DNA of 64,000 nucleotides from GCA-003244245 sp050699815 (lineage in GTDB: Bacteria > Actinomycetota > Actinomycetes > Mycobacteriales > Pseudonocardiaceae). Under the pieces are notes generated by a model. That model ran no database searches, was not told the origin of the DNA, and worked only from the letters and a program-made list of their open reading frames with translations. The stretch covers positions 1 through 64,000 of the forward strand of contig JBOHFT010000002.1 in the NCBI GenBank assembly GCA_050699815.1, read 5' to 3'. Below, in pieces: positions 6,883 to 14,448 of this stretch (position 1 is its first letter; each line of letters begins with the position of its first letter). The translations under genes were made by a program, and so were the position numbers.

Positions 6883-8229
6883 GTGACGGCAGGGCCATCG
6901 GGGCGCGCGTGGTTACCGCTGCAACTGATCCTCGCGTTGACGGCGAGCCTTCCCGGGGCGTACCTGGGCGCCGCCGACTATCTGGGCCTGCCGCACCTGG
7001 AGATGTCACCGCTGCTGGCCGCGGTGGTCTTCGGCATAGCGATCATCGGTGCCGCGTTTGTGCTGTCCTGGGCCGCCGAGGCGGCGCAGGTCGATATCAG
7101 CGCCGGGCTGGCGCTGGCCGTGCTGGCGTTACTGGCGGTGTTGCCGGAGTACGCGGTCGACTTCGTGTTCACCTACCAGGCCGGGGAGGTCTACGGGCGC
7201 AACGGTGCGTGCGTGCCCAACGAGGGCGGCGCCAACCCGTGCTCGCTGGCGCTGGCGAACATGACCGGCGCCAACCGGGTGCTGGTCGGGGTGGGCTGGC
7301 CGCTGGTGGTGCTGGTCGCGACCTGGGCGGCGCTGCGCAACCGGAGGGCCGGTGGTGAGCCGGCTGACGACACCCTGCCCGGCGAGGTCAGGCTCGCCCC
7401 CACGATGTCGGCCGAGGTCGTCTTCCTCGGCATCGCCACGCTGTACTCGCTCCACTTTGCGCTGCGCAGCACCCTCACCCTGGTCGACGCCGGCGTGCTG
7501 GTCACGATCTTCGTGCTGTACGCCTGGCGGCTGTCGAAGGCGCCGCCGGAGGAACCCGAGCTGGTCGGGGTGTCCGCCTGGGTCGGCGAGCAGCCCCGCT
7601 GGCGCCGGCGTACGCTTGTCATCACGTTCTTCGCCGTGGCGGCCCTGGTGATCCTGGCGACCGCCGAGCACTTCTCCGAGTCGCTGGTGTCCACCGGGCA
7701 GCAGCTGGGCGTCGAGCAGTTCCTGCTCGTGCAGTGGGTCGCGCCGCTGGCCAGTGAGTCACCCGAGCTGATTGTGGCGTGCCTGTACGCCTGGCGGCTG
7801 GCCGCGTCGAACTCGCTGGGCACCCTGCTGTCCAGCAAGGTCAACCAGTGGACCCTGCTCGTCGGCACCATCCCGGTGGTGTTCGCGTTGTCCTCGGTGA
7901 CCACCGACGGCCTGCCGATTGACCCCCAGCAGCGCCTGGAGCTGCTGCTGACCGCTGCGCAGTCGCTGTTCGCGGTGGCGATCCTGGTGAATCTGAGCCT
8001 GACGGTCTCCGGCGCGCTGACCTTGCTGTCGCTGTTCAGCGTGCAGTTCGTGGTGAGCATCACGGCGCCGCCGTCGGTGAACCAGGTAGTGATCATCGCG
8101 CTGTCCGCGGTCTATGTTGCGCTGGCGATCGGGCAGCTCGTCCGGCGCCGCCAGCAGGCACTGCAGCTGATCCGCGACGGCCTCGTCACCCCCTTCTCCG
8201 AGCTCGAGCGGGCCCCGTCGAGAAGGTAG
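6883..8229 (+). CDS. Sodium/calcium exchanger (CaCA) family membrane protein
   Basis: 448 aa, about ten to eleven hydrophobic segments. The two inverted alpha repeats that form the ion-binding site of CaCA antiporters are visible. The first reads LPEYAVDFVFTYQ followed by LANMTGANRVLVGVGWP. The second reads ASESPELIVACLYAWRLA followed by SNSLGTLLSSKVNQWTLLVG. Acidic residues in both (PEY, SPEL) match expected cation ligands. The family exchanges Ca2+ or another cation for Na+ or H+; the ion here is not determinable. Adjacent GTG codons at 6881 and 6883 offer the start; only 6883 is in frame. It follows the synthetase pseudogene. Confidence 0.88.
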   Translation: MTAGPSGRAWLPLQLILALTASLPGAYLGAADYLGLPHLEMSPLLAAVVFGIAIIGAAFVLSWAAEAAQVDISAGLALAVLALLAVLPEYAVDFVFTYQAGEVYGRNGACVPNEGGANPCSLALANMTGANRVLVGVGWPLVVLVATWAALRNRRAGGEPADDTLPGEVRLAPTMSAEVVFLGIATLYSLHFALRSTLTLVDAGVLVTIFVLYAWRLSKAPPEEPELVGVSAWVGEQPRWRRRTLVITFFAVAALVILATAEHFSESLVSTGQQLGVEQFLLVQWVAPLASESPELIVACLYAWRLAASNSLGTLLSSKVNQWTLLVGTIPVVFALSSVTTDGLPIDPQQRLELLLTAAQSLFAVAILVNLSLTVSGALTLLSLFSVQFVVSITAPPSVNQVVIIALSAVYVALAIGQLVRRRQQALQLIRDGLVTPFSELERAPSRR

Positions 8230-8266
8230 TGGCCATTTCTGCGCATGACGGGATACCGTGCAGTGC

Positions 8267-9370
8267 ATGAACGCCGCGCCACAGTTCACCCGGCTGCCGC
8301 ACCCGTCTCCGGCGACGCCGCAGCGGAGGGCGGAAATCCTGGCCGCGCCGGGCTTCGGCCGTTATTTCACCGACCATATGGTGGAGATCAGATGGACTGA
8401 CGGTATCGGCTGGCACGATCCCGAGATCGGCCCGTACCGGCAGCTCGTGATGGACCCGGCCGCCATGGTGCTGCACTACGGGCAAGCGATCTTCGAAGGT
8501 CTCAAGGCTTATCGACAGCCAGACGGCACGGTGTCCTCCTTCCGGCCGCTGGCCAACGCCGCCCGGTTCCGCTCCTCGGCCCGCCGGATCGCGATGCCGG
8601 AGCTGCCCGACGAGCTGTTCCTCGGCGCACTGCGCGAACTGGTGCGCACCGACATTGACTGGGTGCCCGCCACCGGCGGCGAGGACTCCTTATACCTGCG
8701 GCCGCTGCTGTTCGCTACCGAGGTGGGCATCGGGGTACGGCCCGCCGCGACCTACCAGTACCTGCTCATCGCCTGCCCGGCGGGCCCGTATTTCCGTGGC
8801 GGGCCAAAGCCCGTCAGCGTGTGGCTGTCCACCGAATACGTCCGGGCCGCTCCCGGTGGCACCGGGGCGGCCAAGTTCGCCGGGAACTATGCCGCCTCGC
8901 TGGTGGCCCAGCGGCAGGCCGCCGACAAGAACTGCGACCAGGTCGTCTGGCTGGACGCGGTCGAGCGGCGGTGGGTGGAAGAGATGGGCGGGATGAACCT
9001 CTACTTCGTCTTCGGGCGGGGGCAGCAGGCCCGGCTGGTGACGCCGGAGCTCACCGGCACCCTGCTGGCCGGCATCACCCGAGACTCCCTGCTCATCCTG
9101 GCCCGGGACCACGGAATGGGTGTCGAGGAACGGCGGATCTCCACCGAGGAGTGGGAAAAGGGTGTGGAGACCGGCGACATCTCAGAGGTCTTCGCCTGCG
9201 GCACCGCCGCGGTGATCACCCCGGTCGGGCGCGTCGCGTACTCCGGCGGTGAGTTCACCATCGGCACCGGCCACCCAGGCCCAGTCACGAGTCGCTTACG
9301 TGCGGCCCTCACCGCAATCCAGCGCGGCGCCGCCCCCGACACCCACGCCTGGATGGTCCCGCTCACCTGA
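8267..9370 (+). CDS. ilvE: Branched-chain amino acid aminotransferase
   Basis: Class IV PLP aminotransferase that makes or degrades leucine, isoleucine and valine by transamination with glutamate. 367 aa from ATG 8267; an in-frame GTG at 8258 would add three residues. The PLP lysine is Lys203 in GTGAAKFAGNYAASLVA. Other family marks are YGQAIFEGLKAYR, LYLRPLLFATE, EEMGGMNLYFVF and FACGTAAVITPVG. The sequence is collinear with mycobacterial IlvE as I recall it. The gene converges on cobS, separated by a large hairpin. Confidence 0.95.
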   Translation: MNAAPQFTRLPHPSPATPQRRAEILAAPGFGRYFTDHMVEIRWTDGIGWHDPEIGPYRQLVMDPAAMVLHYGQAIFEGLKAYRQPDGTVSSFRPLANAARFRSSARRIAMPELPDELFLGALRELVRTDIDWVPATGGEDSLYLRPLLFATEVGIGVRPAATYQYLLIACPAGPYFRGGPKPVSVWLSTEYVRAAPGGTGAAKFAGNYAASLVAQRQAADKNCDQVVWLDAVERRWVEEMGGMNLYFVFGRGQQARLVTPELTGTLLAGITRDSLLILARDHGMGVEERRISTEEWEKGVETGDISEVFACGTAAVITPVGRVAYSGGEFTIGTGHPGPVTSRLRAALTAIQRGAAPDTHAWMVPLT

Positions 9371-9377
9371 CCCCACC

Positions 9378-9447
9378 TCCCGCATTCAGCGGGCTGAGCG
9401 GGGTAAATAAGCGCCCAATAACCCCGCTCAGCCCGCTGAATGCGGGA
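9378..9447. terminator. Perfect 27-bp inverted repeat between ilvE and cobS (bidirectional terminator or REP-like element)
   Basis: Arms at 9378-9404 and 9421-9447 are exact reverse complements, with a 16-base AT-richer loop. The arm contains CCGCATTCAGCGGGCT, and the same 16 bases reappear at the right edge of the window (63985-64000). The position between two convergent genes fits termination for both. The recurrence elsewhere suggests a dispersed palindromic repeat that has been co-opted. Confidence 0.85.
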
Positions 9448-9454
9448 GCGGAGC

Positions 9455-10204
9455 TCAGGTGAGGGCGCAGATGGTGAGGATTACGGTGGTGGTCAGTTCG
9501 GTGGCGGCGCCGAGGACGTCGCCGGTGACGCCGGCGAGGCGGCGGTGGGTGTGCGCGGAGAGCACCACTACCACCAGGGCGGCTAGGGCGACCGCGAGTG
9601 TGCCCTGCCAGAACCGTCCGGGCACTGCCACCAGGCCGCCGGCCAGCAGAACCACCGACCAGGCCACCGGGACGGCGGGCGGCTGGCTACCGGCTACCAG
9701 CGCACCCATGCCTTCGGGCCGGGCCGGCGGTACCCCCGTCCGGGCGCACCAGCCGATGGCGACCCGCCCAGCGGTCACCGCCAGCAGCACGGCGAACCAC
9801 CGGCCGGTCTCGGCGAGCGCCCCTAACGCGGCCGCCTGGGTGGTCAGCACCAGCACCAGCGCGACCACTCCGAACGGGCCGGTCGAGCCGTCGCGCATCA
9901 CCGCCAGCGCCCGCTGCGGCCCGCCATAGCAGCCCAGCCCATCGGCGGTGTCGGCGAGCCCGTCCAGGTGCATCCCGCGGGTCAGCCCCGCCAGTGCCGC
10001 CACCACGACCAGCCCGGCAAGCAGCGGTGGAGCGCCCAGCGCGGGCAGCGCGGCCAGCACCCCGACGGCCAGCAGGCCCAGCCCGGCGCCGACCACCGGC
10101 GCCCAGTACAGCGCCCGGCGGGCGGCCGCCCGGTTCACCTCGCTGGGTGCCCGCACCGGCAGCACGGTCAGCCACGACACCGCCAGCCGCAGGCCGGAGA
10201 TCAC
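9455..10204 (-). CDS. cobS: Adenosylcobinamide-GDP ribazoletransferase (cobalamin synthase)
   Basis: Joins adenosylcobinamide-GDP to alpha-ribazole (or its phosphate) in the last step of B12 nucleotide-loop assembly; integral membrane protein. 249 aa with several hydrophobic helices. The family signature is MHLDGLADTADGLGCYGG followed by RALAVMRDGSTGPFGV. The GTG start overlaps the stop of cobU-cobT by 4 bases, so the genes are translationally coupled and in pathway order. Confidence 0.95.
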   Translation of the reverse strand: MISGLRLAVSWLTVLPVRAPSEVNRAAARRALYWAPVVGAGLGLLAVGVLAALPALGAPPLLAGLVVVAALAGLTRGMHLDGLADTADGLGCYGGPQRALAVMRDGSTGPFGVVALVLVLTTQAAALGALAETGRWFAVLLAVTAGRVAIGWCARTGVPPARPEGMGALVAGSQPPAVPVAWSVVLLAGGLVAVPGRFWQGTLAVALAALVVVVLSAHTHRRLAGVTGDVLGAATELTTTVILTICALT

Positions 10205-11904
10205 CGCGTGGGCACTGGATCACCCGCGGGCCCGGAGACGCCGGCGTCGTCGAAGGTGGCCATCTCGGCGAGCACCCGAACGGCCATCTGCACCAGCGGC
10301 AGCGCGGCGACCGCCCCCGAACCCTCCCCCAGCCGCATCCCCAGGTCCAGCAGCGGATCCAACTCCAGATGCTCCAGGACCAGGGTATGTGCGGGCTCCA
10401 CCGAGCGGTGCCCGGCCACCCACCACTGCCGCGCTCCGGGCGCGAGCTCCTCGGCAAGCATCGCCGCTGCCCCGACGACCACGCCGTCGAGGATGACCGG
10501 GGTGCGCCGGACCGCGGCCTGGGCCAGGAAGGCGGCCAGCGCCGCGATGTCGGCGCCGCCAGCGGTGCGCAGCAGCGCAACGGGGTCGTCGGCAACTGGC
10601 CGGGCCCGGCGCAGCGCGTCGCGAATCGCCGCGGTCTTGCGCATCCAGCCGGCGTCGTCGATCCCGGTGCCGCTGCCGACCACCGCCACCGGCTCCGCCC
10701 CGGTGAGCGCCGCCACCAGCACCGCGGCTGGGGTGGTGTTGCCGATCCCCATGTCGCCCGCGATCAGCAGGTCGGCGCCGCGGTCCACCTCCTCATCGGC
10801 GATCGCCACCCCGGCGGCCAGTGCCTGGGCCACCTCAGCGTCGGTCAGCGCGTCCTCCCGGTCGATCGCGCCGCTGCCGCGACCGACCTTGTGCCGGGTG
10901 ACCAGCGGCGACGGGTCGGCGTCCGGGTCGGCTGCCTCGCCGTCCACGGCCATGTCGACCACCCGCACCCCGGCCCCGGCCAGGGCGGCGAGCACGTTCA
11001 CCGCCGCCCCTCCGCCCAGGAAGTTGCTCACCATCTGCCGGGTCACCTCGCTGGGATAGGCGGAGACGCCGTGCGCGGCGATGCCGTGGTCCCCGGCGAA
11101 CACCACCACCTGGGGCCGGGCGAATGGGCGCGGCGGGCAGACCCCCTGGCACGCGGCCGCCCACACCCCCAGCTCCTCCAGCCGACCCAGGGAACCCGCC
11201 GGTTTGGTCAGCTGCGCGTGGCGGGCCACTGCCGCCCGGTGGGCCTGCTGATCGGGTGGCGTGATCGTGGGGAACTCCACGCGGCGCTCCTGGGATGCTC
11301 GGTGTTGCTGCTTTGACCCTGCGGGCAGGTCTCGGTGTTCTCCGGCTGCCGCAATCCTGCCCGCCGGGGCGACGGGCGCTCCAGCGTGGCGCAGCCGCAC
11401 GGGCAGGCCCGCCACCAGCAGCAGCACCTCGTCGCACACCGCGGCGAGCTCGGCGTTCAGCGCGCCCAGCTCGTCGCGGAACAGCCGCCCCGAGTGGGTC
11501 GCGGGCACGACGCCAAGCCCGACCTCGGCGCTGACCAGCACCAGCCTGGCCGGGCAGGCCGCCACTGCCGATACCAGCTCGGCGCACCGGGCGCGGGCCG
11601 CCTCCAGCCCGCCGTCCCAGGCACCCGTGTCGTCCAGCTCTCCGGTCAGCCACGTGGCGATGTCATCGACCAGCACTGGGACCGGCCCTGCGGTGCGCAG
11701 CGCAGCGGGCAGGTCGGGCGGCTCGACGGTGTGCCAGCCCGGTGGCCGGCGGGCCACGTGAGCCGCGATCCGCGCCGTCCAGTCCGGGTCATCGGGCGGT
11801 CGCCGGGCGGTCGCCAGGTAGTCCACCCGTGGTGCATCGCCCAGCAGCCCCTCGGCGTGCGCGGACTTTCCCGAGCGCGCCCCACCGAGCACCAGCGTCC
11901 GCAA
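10201..11904 (-). CDS. cobU-cobT: Continuous CobU-CobT frame: cobinamide kinase/guanylyltransferase plus NaMN:DMB phosphoribosyltransferase
   Basis: One uninterrupted 567 aa frame. Residues 1 to about 180 are CobU: P-loop GGARSGKS, VDYLATA, guanylylated His in GWHTVEP, and VSAEVGLGVVPATHSGRLFR. Residues from about 209 on are CobT: TKPAGSLGRLEELGVWAAAC, FAGDHGI, GDMGIGNTT and the catalytic-Glu region LGEGSGAVAALPLVQ. The joint (about residues 181-208) is Gln/Arg-rich and unlike either family. Within it an AGGAG lies 6 bases before an in-frame GTG at 11280, so CobT could also be made alone by internal initiation. No stop separates the domains. Together with cobS this covers late nucleotide-loop assembly. 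Confidence 0.88.
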   Translation of the reverse strand: MRTLVLGGARSGKSAHAEGLLGDAPRVDYLATARRPPDDPDWTARIAAHVARRPPGWHTVEPPDLPAALRTAGPVPVLVDDIATWLTGELDDTGAWDGGLEAARARCAELVSAVAACPARLVLVSAEVGLGVVPATHSGRLFRDELGALNAELAAVCDEVLLLVAGLPVRLRHAGAPVAPAGRIAAAGEHRDLPAGSKQQHRASQERRVEFPTITPPDQQAHRAAVARHAQLTKPAGSLGRLEELGVWAAACQGVCPPRPFARPQVVVFAGDHGIAAHGVSAYPSEVTRQMVSNFLGGGAAVNVLAALAGAGVRVVDMAVDGEAADPDADPSPLVTRHKVGRGSGAIDREDALTDAEVAQALAAGVAIADEEVDRGADLLIAGDMGIGNTTPAAVLVAALTGAEPVAVVGSGTGIDDAGWMRKTAAIRDALRRARPVADDPVALLRTAGGADIAALAAFLAQAAVRRTPVILDGVVVGAAAMLAEELAPGARQWWVAGHRSVEPAHTLVLEHLELDPLLDLGMRLGEGSGAVAALPLVQMAVRVLAEMATFDDAGVSGPAGDPVPTR

Positions 11905-11945
11905 CCTGACCTCCTTGCTGTCGTCGGCGACGCTACCGTCAGGGG

Positions 11946-12140
11946 ATGAGCCTCCGGTGGCGTTACCAGGATCGGGACGGCGACCCGGCCTCCGGCCCTG
12001 ACATCACCTTCGAGGATCAGGCCGACGCCGAGGAGTGGCTCGGCCGCGAGTGGTCGGCCCTGCTCGACCGCGGCGTGGCGGCGGTCACCCTGCTTGACGG
12101 TCTGGACGAGGTGTACGGGCCGATGAGCCTGCAACCGTAG
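11946..12140 (+). CDS. Small conserved actinobacterial protein of unknown function
   Basis: 64 aa, acidic, beginning MSLRWRYQDRDGDPASGPDI and ending LLDGLDEVYGPMSLQP. The pattern (DQADAEEWLGREW, then a Val-Thr-Leu-Leu-Asp-Gly stretch) is one I recognise from many short actinobacterial hypotheticals, but no function is known to me. It is transcribed divergently from cobU-cobT across 41 bp, and its ATG 11946 is the only plausible start. Confidence 0.7.
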   Translation: MSLRWRYQDRDGDPASGPDITFEDQADAEEWLGREWSALLDRGVAAVTLLDGLDEVYGPMSLQP

Positions 12141-12154
12141 TCGGCAAGGCCCGC

Positions 12155-12796
12155 CTACGGGATCGGGTCGCCGGGACTGACGCGGGGCTTGGGTACCCGC
12201 AGCCGACGCAGCTGGGTAGCCCTGGTCATCGCATAGAACCCCAGGCTCACGCGGGACCCCGATGCGTCGGGGAACCGTTCGCGGACGCGGCGGTTGACGA
12301 TCCGGCCGAGCAGCACCCCCTCGACGATCATCGTGACGAGCATCGCCATCGACACCAGCGACACGTACTGCTGCACCACCGGAGACGGCACCAGGATCGC
12401 CACGATGACCAGCAGCGCCAGCGGCATGAACAGGCCGGCGAGGTTGCGCCGGGAGTCCACCAGGTCCCGCACGTAGGCCTTCACCGGGCCGCGATCGCGA
12501 GGCAGCAGGTACTTCTCGTCCCCGGCCATCATCCGCTCGCGCCGCGCCGCCGCGGCGGTGCGGCGTTCCTCCTTGGATCCGCGCATCCGGCGCAGTGCTT
12601 CCCGCTGGGTCCGCGGCGGGGGCGGGGCCGGGCCGCGCTTGCGCCCCTCGGCCTCCCGGCGGCTGGGCGTGGGTCGGCCCTTGCCGGCGGTGTGGGCACG
12701 GTGCGTCACGTCGTCGGCGTCGGGTGCCACCTCGTCCGTCGGCTCCGGCTCGGGATCGGTGGCTCCGGGGCCGGTCTTGCCGCGCAGGAACCTCAC
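12155..12796 (-). CDS. DUF3043 membrane protein
   Basis: 213 aa from GTG 12796, which begins VRFLRGKTGP, the usual DUF3043 start. A charged, proline-rich N-terminal third (PTPSRREAEGRKRGPAPPPP) is followed by the domain core RRMRGSKEERR, YLLPRDRGPVKAYVRDLVDS and two hydrophobic helices around LFMPLALLVIVAILV and LVSMAMLVTMIVEG. The conserved tail is LGFYAMTRATQLRRLRVPKP. Function is unknown. In M. tuberculosis the counterpart also lies next to cobT and glycerate kinase genes, as I recall. Confidence 0.88.
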   Translation of the reverse strand: MRFLRGKTGPGATDPEPEPTDEVAPDADDVTHRAHTAGKGRPTPSRREAEGRKRGPAPPPPRTQREALRRMRGSKEERRTAAAARRERMMAGDEKYLLPRDRGPVKAYVRDLVDSRRNLAGLFMPLALLVIVAILVPSPVVQQYVSLVSMAMLVTMIVEGVLLGRIVNRRVRERFPDASGSRVSLGFYAMTRATQLRRLRVPKPRVSPGDPIP

Positions 12797-12841
12797 GATG
12801 GCCAGCCTAGGACAACGCAGCGGGGCGTAGCGTCGGCGGCT

Positions 12842-13954
12842 GTGCGCGTGTTGATCGCCCCGGACTGTTTCGGCGGGACTTTGAGCGCCACGGAGGCGGC
12901 CGAAGCCGTCGGAAGGGGATGGCGGCGGGCCACCCCCGGCGACGAGCTGATGCTGCGCCCGCTGGCCGACGGAGGCCCGGGTTTCGTGGACGTGCTGCAC
13001 GGCGCGCTGGGCGGAACTATGCACAGTCCCCGGGTCACCGGCCCGGCAGGCGACCCAGTGACCGCCCGCTGGCTGGAGCACGGGACGACCGGTTACGTGG
13101 AGGCTGCGCAAGCGTGTGGCCTGCACCTGGTGGCTTCCGGGCGGCGCGACGCGACGGCTGCGACCAGCCGCGGGGTGGGGGAGCTGCTCGCCGCGGTGCG
13201 AGACGTCGGCCTGCGCACCGCGGTGGTGGGCCTGGGCGGTTCGGCCAGCTCCGACGGTGGAGCCGGAGCGCTCGCGGCACTCGGCGCAGTCGCCGTGGAC
13301 GCCGCAGGCCAGCCGCTGCCAGCCGGTGGCGCCGCCCTCGTCCGGTGCGCGCGGCTCGATGGCCGGGCGGTGGTGGATGGTCTGGGGCTGGTCGCCGCCG
13401 CTGACGTGACCAACCCGCTGCTGGGCCGGCACGGCGCCGCCGAGGTCTTCGGCCCGCAGAAGGGTGCCGGGCCCGAACAGGTGCGCGCCCTGGAGGCGGC
13501 ACTGTCCCGCTGGGCCGACGTGCTGGAGGAGGCAACTGGGCGGACGGTCCGGGGACTGCCCTCGGCCGGGGCGGCGGGAGGCCTCGGTGCGGCGTTGCTC
13601 GGGCTCGGCGCCGAGCGGGTCTCCGGTGCGCAGCTGGTGGCCGAACGCACCGGATTGGGCGACGCGCTGGACACCGCGGAGTTGGTGATCACCGGTGAGG
13701 GCAGCTTCGACTGGCAGTCGCTGCGCGGCAAGCTCGTCACCACGCTCGCCGACGGCGCCGCTGCCCGTGGGCTGCCCTGCATCGTGCTGGCCGGGCAGGT
13801 ATCAGTCGGGCGGCGGGAGGCGGCTGCGGCCGGAATCACCGCCGCGTACGCCGCGGCGGACCTGGCCGGCTCGGTGCAGGCCGCACTGGCTGACCCGGCG
13901 GGTACCCTGGAAGCGGTGGCCGAGCACGCCGCCCGTCAGTGGGGCGGGCGGTGA
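12842..13954 (+). CDS. Glycerate kinase (type 1, GlxK/GckA family)
   Basis: Phosphorylates D-glycerate to 2- or 3-phosphoglycerate. 370 aa from GTG 12842. Family motifs are VLIAPDCFGGTLSATEAAEA, LRPLADGGPGFVDVL, VVGLGGSASSDGGAGAL, FGPQKGA and ITGEGSFDWQS. It is divergent from the DUF3043 gene across 45 bp. Glycine-cleavage genes later in the window feed serine/glycerate metabolism, but there is no direct operon link. Confidence 0.92.
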   Translation: MRVLIAPDCFGGTLSATEAAEAVGRGWRRATPGDELMLRPLADGGPGFVDVLHGALGGTMHSPRVTGPAGDPVTARWLEHGTTGYVEAAQACGLHLVASGRRDATAATSRGVGELLAAVRDVGLRTAVVGLGGSASSDGGAGALAALGAVAVDAAGQPLPAGGAALVRCARLDGRAVVDGLGLVAAADVTNPLLGRHGAAEVFGPQKGAGPEQVRALEAALSRWADVLEEATGRTVRGLPSAGAAGGLGAALLGLGAERVSGAQLVAERTGLGDALDTAELVITGEGSFDWQSLRGKLVTTLADGAAARGLPCIVLAGQVSVGRREAAAAGITAAYAAADLAGSVQAALADPAGTLEAVAEHAARQWGGR

Positions 13955-14048
13955 GGGTTCCCGCCCCTGGCAGGGAGCGGGAATCACCCGCCGGTCGCGG
14001 GCGTTACCGTGGTGCAGACAGTTCCAGCGCCGATCCCAGGGGAGAACC

Positions 14049-14411
14049 ATGACCGTCGAGAACATCGCCGACACCGAGGTGGCGACCCATGGTGTCGAGC
14101 TCACCGATGCCGCTGCCGCCAAGGCGAAGACGCTCCTCGACCAGGAGGGCCGGACTGACATGCACCTGCGCATCGCCGTGCAGCCGGGTGGCTGCGCAGG
14201 CCTGCGCTACCAGCTGTTCTTCGATGAGCGCACGCTCGATGGCGATGCCAAGCGGGACTTCAACGGCCTCGCGGTCGTTGTCGACCGGATGAGCACCCCC
14301 TACCTGCAGGGCGCGGTGATCGATTTCGTGGACACGATCGAGAAGCAGGGCTTCACCATCGACAACCCCAACGCGGGTGGTTCCTGCGCCTGCGGCGACT
14401 CCTTCAACTGA
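14049..14411 (+). CDS. erpA: ErpA/HesB-type iron-sulfur cluster carrier
   Basis: 120 aa A-type carrier that delivers Fe-S clusters to apo-enzymes. The three conserved cysteines are present: one in VQPGGCAGLRYQL and two in the C-terminal GGSCACGDSFN. ATG 14049 follows AGGGGAGAACC. It stands near asnB and the cytochrome genes, as in mycobacteria, which fits supply of clusters to the Rieske protein, though that is inference. It converges with asnB across 21 bp containing a short tandem duplication. Confidence 0.93.
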   Translation: MTVENIADTEVATHGVELTDAAAAKAKTLLDQEGRTDMHLRIAVQPGGCAGLRYQLFFDERTLDGDAKRDFNGLAVVVDRMSTPYLQGAVIDFVDTIEKQGFTIDNPNAGGSCACGDSFN

Positions 14412-14420
14412 GCCCGTCAC

Positions 14421-14448
14421 ACCTGAACCGGCCTAAACCTGAACCGGA
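14421..14448. repeat. Short tandem duplication across the asnB stop codon
   Basis: ACCTGAACCGG occurs at 14421-14431 and again at 14438-14448 (period 17). The duplicated bases include the last codons and stop of asnB (minus strand). Confidence 0.65.

Noticed and set aside
9598..11316. Long plus-strand frame opposite cobS and cobU-cobT
   Set aside because: Low-complexity Ala/Arg/Pro composition, no domain, antisense to three clear B12 domains.
11905..11945. Cobalamin riboswitch before cobU-cobT
   Set aside because: The 41-bp gap has no room and no B12-box-like sequence.
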